Part shown: positions 24,784-31,199 of the stretch, in pieces
How the letters are laid out: every line of letters begins with the position of its first letter
Position numbering within the stretch: position 1 is the first letter of the stretch
DNA from: an uncultured Clostridium sp.
GTDB lineage: Bacteria > Bacillota > Clostridia > Lachnospirales > Lachnospiraceae
Assembly: GCA_900543885.1 (NCBI GenBank)
Contig: UQTA01000028.1
Span: 1 to 37,810, forward strand
Reading direction: 5' to 3'
Length of the DNA: 37,810 bases
The notes under the pieces: generated by a model
What the model was told of the DNA's origin: nothing
The model's database searches: none
Seen by the model: the letters and a program-made list of their open reading frames with translations, nothing else
Translations under genes and position numbers: made by a program

Positions 24784-24836
24784 AAGCGCCAGAAATTTCT
24801 ATCTTCTAAGACCTAACGATAGAAATCCTGACGCTT
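24784..24836 (-). terminator. 19-bp terminator-like hairpin in the leader of the NimA-like/pnuC operon
   Basis: Transcribed leftward, the arm 24818-24836 pairs with 24784-24803 over 19 bp, with one bulge and two G-U pairs, around a 14-base loop. The sequence TATTTTT follows. It ends 33 bases before the ATG at 24750. It may end transcripts from the fic gene or, because a promoter lies between, act as an attenuator of the downstream operon. Confidence 0.7.
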
Positions 24837-24838
24837 AA

Positions 24839-24862
24839 CTTTCCTACCCGGTGGCAGAAAAG
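24839..24862 (-). promoter_or_regulatory. 10-bp tetraloop hairpin preceding the terminator
   Basis: On the minus strand CTTTTCTGCC and GGTAGGAAAG pair over all 10 positions (two G-U) with loop ACCG. It stands two bases upstream of the terminator stem and within the same leader. I do not recognise a known riboswitch in it. Confidence 0.55.
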
Positions 24863-24884
24863 TGTCGTAGTTTATTTTTTTATT

Positions 24885-24913
24885 TTTATAACACAAAATG
24901 GAAGCCTTGTCCA
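24885..24913 (-). promoter_or_regulatory. Promoter of the NimA-like/pnuC operon
   Basis: TGGACA (24908-24913, complement) and TATAAA (24885-24890, complement) are spaced 17 bases apart. The transcript would start near 24878, giving a leader of about 128 bases. Confidence 0.55.
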
Positions 24914-24949
24914 GATGTTAGTTATTTTATCTGCTGTGGGATATTGCGA

Positions 24950-25570
24950 TTAGTTGCGTTCAATAAGACATCTCTGAATCAATTTTTCCAACATATCATT
25001 GCTGACATTTGCTGATCTGATACTAGCATCTATCATCTCTTTTTTTGAAACATCGGTAAAGTCAATTTCAAATCTACCACTGTTCAAGCATAACTGCTCA
25101 ATGTATATTCTCTGAGTCCTTCCATTACCTTCTCTAAACGGATGGATCATATTAATTTCACCCAGGTAATAAGCAAGTCGCTTACTCATTTCTTCCTTAT
25201 CTGTTATGTCAGATAAGAAATTTTCTTTTTTCAGCTTACGATACAAATCATCAAACTGGCTTTCGATAAACTGCACCAAACAGAAAACGGTTCCTTTGGA
25301 AATATCAACGGTTCTTGTTTTACCAGCCCAGGAATAGACATCCCCAAATAGATGCTTATGTATAGAACAAAGATGCTTAAAAGAGAAATCTCCGGTGACA
25401 CCTTGACTTACAAGTTCCGCCTGGCGTACTGCCGAATAGTCTCTTTCAGCATCGTGTAATGTATCTAAATCTCTTATATCTAATTTATTCTTTAATACAT
25501 TTGTTCCCGGATAACAGTACTTAGCATCCTGTTCATCATCATAGAAATAATTATACTCTTGATCCTTCAA
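24950..25570 (-). CDS. Fic-family AMP-transferase toxin
   Basis: Fic enzymes transfer AMP from ATP to hydroxyl groups of target proteins; bacterial FicT/VbhT toxins modify DNA gyrase and topoisomerase IV. The 206-residue protein has the catalytic motif HPFREGNGRTQR at residues 143-154, with the catalytic His143, and the flap region GKTRTVDISKGTVFCLV at 83-99. No inhibitory helix is seen inside the protein, which fits class I, where a separate antitoxin supplies it. That antitoxin gene lies directly upstream and overlaps by 20 bases. The target in this organism is unknown. Confidence 0.9.
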   Translation of the reverse strand: MKDQEYNYFYDDEQDAKYCYPGTNVLKNKLDIRDLDTLHDAERDYSAVRQAELVSQGVTGDFSFKHLCSIHKHLFGDVYSWAGKTRTVDISKGTVFCLVQFIESQFDDLYRKLKKENFLSDITDKEEMSKRLAYYLGEINMIHPFREGNGRTQRIYIEQLCLNSGRFEIDFTDVSKKEMIDASIRSANVSNDMLEKLIQRCLIERN

Positions 25571-25739
25571 TCGGCTTCCTGGATACTCTGTATTTCTTAT
25601 TTAATTCTGAAATTGCATCTGACACGGAAATTTTTTTAACCAAGATATTTCTTACTCGCTGACGACATTCTACATCAAAAGGCATGCCTTCCATTTTGAA
25701 ACTGGATTCAATGCTGCTTACTCTTCTATCAACTGTCAT
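25551..25739 (-). CDS. VbhA/FicA-type antitoxin
   Basis: A 62-residue protein containing the inhibitory motif [S/T]xxxE[G/N] as SFKMEG (residues 13-18). E17 would push into the ATP site of the Fic partner. The phrases MEGMPFDVECRQRVRNILV and SVSDAISELNKKY line up with VbhA of Bartonella. The longest frame begins upstream at 25802, but GGAAAGGA before ATG 25739 decides the start. The 20-base overlap with fic gives coupling and antitoxin-first translation. The inverted repeat over the promoter suggests autoregulation. Confidence 0.82.
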   Translation of the reverse strand: MTVDRRVSSIESSFKMEGMPFDVECRQRVRNILVKKISVSDAISELNKKYRVSRKPIEGSRV

Positions 25740-25770
25740 ACGCGTATCCTTTCCCCTTTCTCCTTCACAG

Positions 25771-25824
25771 AAAGGAATTTGTTCCTTTATAGTATACCAC
25801 AAAATACTACATCTATACTATAAA
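25771..25824. promoter_or_regulatory. Control region of the Fic toxin-antitoxin operon
   Basis: A perfect 11-bp inverted repeat, TTTATAGTATA (25786-25796) and TATACTATAAA (25814-25824), has a 17-base spacer. The left arm carries a leftward -10-like TATACT. An adjoining perfect 7-bp hairpin AAAGGAA-4-TTCCTTT (25771-25788) falls in the leader. This is the arrangement expected of an autoregulated toxin-antitoxin operon. No good -35 box was found. Confidence 0.5.
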
Positions 25825-25899
25825 ATTCCGTATTATAAAAGAGAGAACACATAACCTTCTCTGGTGCCATTATTATTTCTGTTTACCATTTTATATCAT

Positions 25900-27132
25900 T
25901 TATTTCTCATCCACCACCTGGAAAATAATAAATTTCAGGTAATAAGATTCATCAGCTGCCCACAGGATCGGGTGATCAGCAGCCTGGGTGCGGTATTCTA
26001 CCTGGCGCAGCCGTTTATGTACATTGGAGGCTGCTTCACGGATGGTTTTGGTAAATAATTCCGGATCCATGAAATGAGAGCAGGAGCAGGTGGCAAGATA
26101 GCCGCCGTCTTTTACCAACTTCATGCCCCGCAGATTGATCTCACGATAGCCTTTTACTGCATTTTTAATAGAATTTCTGGATTTAGTAAAAGCAGGTGGG
26201 TCCAGGATAACCACATCAAATTTTTCGCCTTCCTGCTCTAATTTAGGAAGCAGGTCAAATACGTCAGCACACTGGAAAGACACATGATCTTCTAAGCCAT
26301 TTAAACGTGCATTTTCTGTGGCCTGATCTACTGCAAGCTGGGAAGCGTCCACCCCAAGGACCTTTTTTGATCCTGCAATGCCTGCATTTAAAGCAAAGGA
26401 GCCGGTATGGGTAAAGCAGTCTAATACTTTCTCTGGTTTCAGGTTGCGGCACAGGTTCTGGACTGCCAGACGGTTGTATTTCTGATCCAGGAAAAACCCG
26501 GTTTTCTGGCCGTCCTCTACGTCTACAATATAATGTACGCCATTTTCACAGATTTCTACTTTGGTATCAAATGGTTCGCCGATGAAGCCTTTAAAGCGCT
26601 CCATTCCTTCCTGAAGGCGTACTTTTGCGTCACTGCGTTCATAGATGCCTCGAATGGAAATTCCGTCTTCTTTCAGTACTTTCTTTAATTTATCCAGGAT
26701 CACCGGTTTTAAGCGGTCAATGCCCAGTGCCAGGGATTCAACTACTAAAACATCTTCAAATTTGTCTACCACAATACCTGGTAGAAAATCTGCTTCGCCG
26801 AAGATCACACGGCAGCTGGAGGTATCAGTAGTAGCTTTTCTGTATTCCCATGCAGTGCGGACTCTCTGTTCAATAAAATCTTCATTGATCACAGTATCTT
26901 TTTTGCGGGATAACATGCGCACAGTCAGTTTGGATTTTGTATTAATAAAACCGTGTCCTAAAGGATAGCCGTCAAAATCTTCTACAGTAACCAGATCACC
27001 ATTTTCAAAATCACCGGAAATGGTATCGATCTCATTGTCATAGATCCAGGCACCGCCGGCCTTTAAAGTACGGCCGGTTCCCTTTTTTATACATACACAG
27101 GCAGTTTCTTTGAATAAATCTTCGTAATTCAT
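25900..27132 (-). CDS. RlmI-type class I rRNA (cytosine-C5) methyltransferase
   Basis: A 410-residue SAM-dependent methyltransferase of the RlmI/YwbD type, which modifies 23S rRNA. The N-terminal PUA-like domain (RTLKAGGAWIYDNEID, then VEDFDGYPLGHGFIN) is followed by EGMERFKGFIGEP, VEDGQKTGFFLDQKYNR, the SAM motif VLDCFTHTGSFALNAG and VVILDPPAFTKSR, with TCSCSHFM near the end. AGGAGGG before ATG 27132 decides the start over 27171. It lies 45 bases after the TetR gene on the same strand and may share its transcript. Confidence 0.9.
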   Translation of the reverse strand: MNYEDLFKETACVCIKKGTGRTLKAGGAWIYDNEIDTISGDFENGDLVTVEDFDGYPLGHGFINTKSKLTVRMLSRKKDTVINEDFIEQRVRTAWEYRKATTDTSSCRVIFGEADFLPGIVVDKFEDVLVVESLALGIDRLKPVILDKLKKVLKEDGISIRGIYERSDAKVRLQEGMERFKGFIGEPFDTKVEICENGVHYIVDVEDGQKTGFFLDQKYNRLAVQNLCRNLKPEKVLDCFTHTGSFALNAGIAGSKKVLGVDASQLAVDQATENARLNGLEDHVSFQCADVFDLLPKLEQEGEKFDVVILDPPAFTKSRNSIKNAVKGYREINLRGMKLVKDGGYLATCSCSHFMDPELFTKTIREAASNVHKRLRQVEYRTQAADHPILWAADESYYLKFIIFQVVDEK

Positions 27133-27177
27133 GTATTCCCTCCTCATCATATGAATACCATCAGTATACACTAGTAT

Positions 27178-27774
27178 TTATACATTTGCAAAAGGATCTG
27201 TATCCAGTACGCCGATGCCTTTGCGGATTACCTGTTCCGTCAGCCTTGCTAACTGCTGCGGCGTTTCTTTCATATTGGTTTTCAGCCAGTACTGTACCAG
27301 TCCCACACAGCCGGATACGATGAAAGAGAAGTAAGCGTCAAAGATAGCCGGATTTCCGGCGCGGAATACTTCCATCCAGTCGTGAAGACATTTATCACGG
27401 ATCAGCTGTTTTAAACGGTTCATAAAGTTTAAGTCACCATTTTCGCCTAATAATATTTCCACTAGGTCTGCATTGTCATAAACCAGAGTGTAGATCTCTA
27501 CAAAAATACCGTAAGGATTTTTCTTTAAATCTTCTGCGTCATGTTTCATGACAAGCTGGTTAAAGTCATCTAAGAGCTCACTTTCTGTTTTTTCCAGAAG
27601 ATCAAACACATCTTTATAATGAAGATAAAAAGTTCCTCTGTTCAGGTCTGCTAATTCGGTCAGTTCCCGGACGGTAATGTCCTGCACTTTTTTTTGCTTT
27701 AATAAAGTGACCAGACATTCACGCAACTGTTTTCTGGTACGCCGCACGCGTCGGTCGATTGCTTCTGTACTCAT
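27178..27774 (-). CDS. TetR-family transcriptional regulator
   Basis: A 198-residue regulator. The helix-turn-helix spans about residues 10-58 (KQLRECLVTLLKQKKVQDITV, then ELADLNRGTFYLHYKDVFDLLEK). The C-terminal ligand domain has the FSFIVSGCVGLVQYWLKTNMKETPQ pattern of the TetR_C_8/DhaS-like branch. It is divergent from the operon with the MMPL transporter, a common arrangement for efflux repressors, so control of that operon and itself is inferred. Its promoter on the minus strand is TTGTCG (27835-27840), 18 bases, TATTCT (27811-27816). Confidence 0.88.
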   Translation of the reverse strand: MSTEAIDRRVRRTRKQLRECLVTLLKQKKVQDITVRELTELADLNRGTFYLHYKDVFDLLEKTESELLDDFNQLVMKHDAEDLKKNPYGIFVEIYTLVYDNADLVEILLGENGDLNFMNRLKQLIRDKCLHDWMEVFRAGNPAIFDAYFSFIVSGCVGLVQYWLKTNMKETPQQLARLTEQVIRKGIGVLDTDPFANV

Positions 27775-27810
27775 GGTATTAAAGTCCCCCTTTGTGTCTG
27801 CATTTCATTT

Positions 27811-27916
27811 AGAATATTTTAATATTTCGTTAATCGACAACAATGATTAAAGTGTTTATTATTAAACAAATGAAACGAAATTAATTATTGTTGTTTTCAC
27901 CATTAGTTAGTATAAT
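27811..27916. promoter_or_regulatory. Divergent promoters and half-sites between the TetR gene and the MMPL operon
   Basis: Leftward promoter: TTGTCG-18-TATTCT (27811-27840, complement). Rightward promoter: TTGTTG (27888-27893), 17 bases, TATAAT (27911-27916). Two half-sites each occur in both orientations: ATTTCGTT at 27824 with AACGAAAT at 27874, and ACAACAAT at 27837 with ATTGTTGT at 27887. They overlap the two -35 regions and are candidates for TetR binding. Confidence 0.5.
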
Positions 27917-27976
27917 CCATTATAGTTAATAAATGAACAAATGTCAATTAACAAATACAGAGTTGAATAATGGAAA

Positions 27977-28023
27977 GTTACAGTTCAGCAAGAGGGCAAG
28001 AAGATGCAAGGCTGAACTGTAAC
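27977..28023 (+). repeat. 13-bp inverted repeat containing copy 2 of the dispersed 20-bp motif
   Basis: GTTACAGTTCAGC (27977-27989) is the perfect complement of GCTGAACTGTAAC (28011-28023), with a 21-base loop. The right part (28004-28023) repeats 20718-20737 with one change. It lies in the leader of the following gene, ending 10 bases before its ribosome-site region, without a T run. Confidence 0.6.
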
Positions 28024-28046
28024 AATAGAAGACAGGAGATGACTGT

Positions 28047-28904
28047 ATGAAAGGCAAAAGCAGGTTATATCCCATTTCAATCTTTATGATGGCAGCTTTC
28101 CTGGCAGCAGGACCGGCCGATACAGCTTATGCAGCGCAGCAGGATACAGGCAGCTGGGTGGAGCTTAACGGAAACTGGTACTGGAAAAATGCAGACGGAA
28201 CAGCATACATTGGCTGGCTATACACAGGTGGCCGTTTTTATTATCTGAGGGAAGACGGGACTATGGCTGTCGGCTGGGAAAAAGTGGGAGATGAGTGGTA
28301 TTATTTCCACGAAGACGGCGGTATGAATGAAGGTCAGCTGGTTTTGGATAATGCAGTATATGAATTTGAAGATACGGGAGCTTTAAAGTCAGCAAAGTGG
28401 CTGGAAAATACAGGAGGCGGCGCTTATAACGCAGGTTGTTATGATGATATAACCCAGGAACTATTTGGTCAGCTGGGAGATGAAAAGAAAGAACAATATT
28501 TTGACGCATATCCAGACAGAGAACAGGAACATGATGGTGACAGACGTACAAACTATGACAGGTACGCAGGTTTTATTATGGATATGAAGTTAAATAAAAT
28601 AGCCCAAAGCCGTCTGGCGGCAGCTATGGAAAAAGGTTATGCAGACGGACGGGTCACAGGAGAAGGAACCATAGAAGATACACTGGCGTCCATTCCCTAC
28701 CGCAAAGGTGCTTCCTGCCTAGAAGTATATGTGCGGGACTGCAAAGATGCAGATGAGGCATATGATAAGATAATGAATGTAACGGAACGAAAATATACAT
28801 CAAAGTCAGACAGAAAGTACACATTACAATATTATCGATATATGGGTATGGCCCATGAGGAAAAGAACGGACACCACTGGTTTATGGTTCTTTTTATGCG
28901 TTAA
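28047..28904 (+). CDS. Secreted protein with choline-binding-type repeats and CAP-like C-terminal domain
   Basis: A 285-residue exported protein. A signal peptide (ending about AYA-AQ, residue 30) is followed by three or so repeats of the YG/cell-wall-binding type (WVELNGNWYWKNADGTAYIGW, FYYLREDGTMAVGWEKV, WYYFHEDGGMNEGQL) at about residues 35-105. The C-terminal half, with LNKIAQSRLAAAMEKGY and the end YYRYMGMAHEEKNGHHWFMVLF, resembles a divergent CAP/SCP domain without the usual His/Glu set clearly conserved. It may bind the wall. It starts an operon with the MMPL transporter 30 bases downstream. Confidence 0.7.
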   Translation: MKGKSRLYPISIFMMAAFLAAGPADTAYAAQQDTGSWVELNGNWYWKNADGTAYIGWLYTGGRFYYLREDGTMAVGWEKVGDEWYYFHEDGGMNEGQLVLDNAVYEFEDTGALKSAKWLENTGGGAYNAGCYDDITQELFGQLGDEKKEQYFDAYPDREQEHDGDRRTNYDRYAGFIMDMKLNKIAQSRLAAAMEKGYADGRVTGEGTIEDTLASIPYRKGASCLEVYVRDCKDADEAYDKIMNVTERKYTSKSDRKYTLQYYRYMGMAHEEKNGHHWFMVLFMR

Positions 28905-28934
28905 ATGGAGCATATCGTGTGAGGAGTTAGGATC

Positions 28935-31199
28935 ATGGAAAAGAAATTCAAATTAGGCCCGTTAAAGAAGCGGGAGAAACAGGAAAAAGCTTCTGGCGAA
29001 AAACCGTCTATTAAGCTGGCCCGGTTTATTATTGAGAAGCAGAACTGGATCGTATCGGTATTCGTTGCTGCCTGCTTATTTTGTGCGGTTGCCATGCTGT
29101 TTGTGGAAGTCAACTATGACTTAACAGAGTACCTTCCGGATACAGCACAGTCAGGCATTGGTTTAAATAAGATGGAAGATGAATTTGGCTATCCTGGAAC
29201 GGCCCGTATCATGTTAAAAGATGTGACGTTGTATGAAGCCAAACAATACAAAGATAAAATGGAAGCAGTAGACGGTGTGGATCAGATTTTGTGGTGTGAC
29301 AGTACCGTCAATATTTACTCAGGTGAAGATTTTATCCATCAGGAAGATATTGAAGATTATTATAAAGATGGCTTTGCAGTAATGGATGTCACCTTTAAAG
29401 AGGGAAATACAGCTAAAAGCACATCCGCAGCGATTGATGAATTAAAGGAGATCACTGGAGATAAGGGCTGTTTTACTGGAATGGCAGTTCAGAATAAATC
29501 CCTTCAGGAGAACCTGGCAAGTGAGATGCAGCTGATCTTAACCGTAGCGGTCATCATGATCTTTACAGTACTTTGCCTTACGACTACTGCCTGGTCTGAA
29601 CCATTTCTGTTTTTGCTGGTCATGGGTGTAGCCATTTTGTTAAACCGTGGTACCAATATTTTTATAGGAAGAGTTTCTTTCCTGACCAACAACGTGGCAA
29701 TGGTACTTCAGCTGGCAACTTCCATGGACTATTCTATTTTCCTGTTGGATGCTTTTACAAGAGAAAAGAAAAAAGGACTTTCAGATGAAGAGGCCATGGT
29801 AGATGCAGTAGATGCCGCTATCAATTCGATTTTTGCCAGCAGTCTTACAACAGTAGCAGGTTTCGTGGCTTTGATGTTCATGAAATTCAGCATTGGCTTT
29901 GATATGGGTCTGGTTCTGGCAAAGGGCATCGTGTTTAGCCTTTTAACCGTTGTATTTTTCATGCCGGCCATGATTTTCCGGTTTGCAAAATGGAATGAAA
30001 AAACGTCCCATCGTTCTTTCTTACCGGATTTTCATAAAATGGGCAGGGGAATTTATAAGATCCGAAATATCGTACTGGTAGTGATGATCCTGATCGTTCC
30101 TTTTGCATATACAGCGCAGGGAATGAATGATTTCTTATTCGGAAACAGTGCAGTAGGTGTCAGTGAAGGTACTCAGGTTTATGCAGATGAGCAGACCATT
30201 AACGAAAAGTTTGGCCGCAGCAATATGCTGGTAGCCATTTATCCCAATACTTCATCCATTACGGAAAAGGCAATGTCAGATGAGATCGAAGATCTGGAAT
30301 ATGTAAAAAGCGTAACATCCATGGCGAATACACTGCCGGAAGGTGTTCCGGAAGATTTTCTTCCTTATTCAATAACCAGCCAGCTGCATACAGATACCAC
30401 CAGCCGTATGCTGATCTACATACGCACCAAATCAGAAAGTGATAAGGCTTTTGAATATACCAATGATATAAATGATATTGTAAAGAAATATTATCCACAG
30501 GATTCTTATGTAGTAGGTGAAACACCTTCCACGGAAGATATTAAGACGACGATTACAGCGGATAATGCCAGAGTTAATGTGCTGTCCCTGATCAGCGTAT
30601 TTGTAGTGGTTATGTTCAGTTTCCAGTCTGTATTAGTGCCGATCATTGTTATGATCCCTATTGAGGCTGCGATCTATATCAATATGGCAGTGCCTTATCT
30701 GGTTGGCGAGACATTGGTTTATATGGGATATATTATTGTAAGCAGTATCCAGCTGGGTGCAACGGTAGACTATTCGATTCTCCTTACCAACAACTATATG
30801 ACCTGCAGAAAGACCATGAAGAAGAAAGAGGCAGTAGTGGAAGCACTGGCTATGTCTTGTTCCTCTGTATTTACTTCAGGAACAATCCTGATACTGGCAG
30901 GTTATATTGTATATCTGATCTCCAGTACAGCAGCGATCGGTGGCCTGGGACATCTGATCGGAAGAGGTGCGTTGTTTAGTGTATGCCTGGTACTTACTGT
31001 TTTACCGGCACTTTTGGTTATTTTCGACAATATTATTACAAGTAATGAAATGGACCGTTTTAAGAAGTTTTTAATACGAAGACATGAAAAACGGAAAGCT
31101 TTATTAAAATCCGGCATTGGAGCAGTTAAGAAAAAAGCGTCAGAAGCCAGAGCAAAAAGCGGCAGTCAGACAGCGGAGGTAGAAGGAAATGAAATTTAG
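28935..31199 (+). CDS. MMPL/RND-type membrane transporter
   Basis: A 754-residue protein with the RND/MMPL plan. There is one N-terminal helix, an extracellular domain (about residues 65-195), helices including TVAVIMIFTVLCLTT, VAMVLQLATSMDYSIFLLDAFTRE (helix-4 region with the GDY-like MDYS) and FASSLTTVAGFVALMFMKF. A second half repeats the order, with IIVSSIQLGATVDYSILLTNNYM and SGTILILAGYIVYLIS. Such proteins export lipids or drugs using the proton gradient. The substrate is unknown. The last 11 bases overlap the next gene. A Lys/Arg/Ala-rich cytoplasmic tail ends the protein. Confidence 0.88.
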   Translation: MEKKFKLGPLKKREKQEKASGEKPSIKLARFIIEKQNWIVSVFVAACLFCAVAMLFVEVNYDLTEYLPDTAQSGIGLNKMEDEFGYPGTARIMLKDVTLYEAKQYKDKMEAVDGVDQILWCDSTVNIYSGEDFIHQEDIEDYYKDGFAVMDVTFKEGNTAKSTSAAIDELKEITGDKGCFTGMAVQNKSLQENLASEMQLILTVAVIMIFTVLCLTTTAWSEPFLFLLVMGVAILLNRGTNIFIGRVSFLTNNVAMVLQLATSMDYSIFLLDAFTREKKKGLSDEEAMVDAVDAAINSIFASSLTTVAGFVALMFMKFSIGFDMGLVLAKGIVFSLLTVVFFMPAMIFRFAKWNEKTSHRSFLPDFHKMGRGIYKIRNIVLVVMILIVPFAYTAQGMNDFLFGNSAVGVSEGTQVYADEQTINEKFGRSNMLVAIYPNTSSITEKAMSDEIEDLEYVKSVTSMANTLPEGVPEDFLPYSITSQLHTDTTSRMLIYIRTKSESDKAFEYTNDINDIVKKYYPQDSYVVGETPSTEDIKTTITADNARVNVLSLISVFVVVMFSFQSVLVPIIVMIPIEAAIYINMAVPYLVGETLVYMGYIIVSSIQLGATVDYSILLTNNYMTCRKTMKKKEAVVEALAMSCSSVFTSGTILILAGYIVYLISSTAAIGGLGHLIGRGALFSVCLVLTVLPALLVIFDNIITSNEMDRFKKFLIRRHEKRKALLKSGIGAVKKKASEARAKSGSQTAEVEGNEI

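Noticed and set aside
24784..24862. Known riboswitch (PnuC/NAD+, preQ1, c-di-GMP, THF classes)
   Set aside because: None of the consensus sequences I know is visible; the leader is reported as unassigned.
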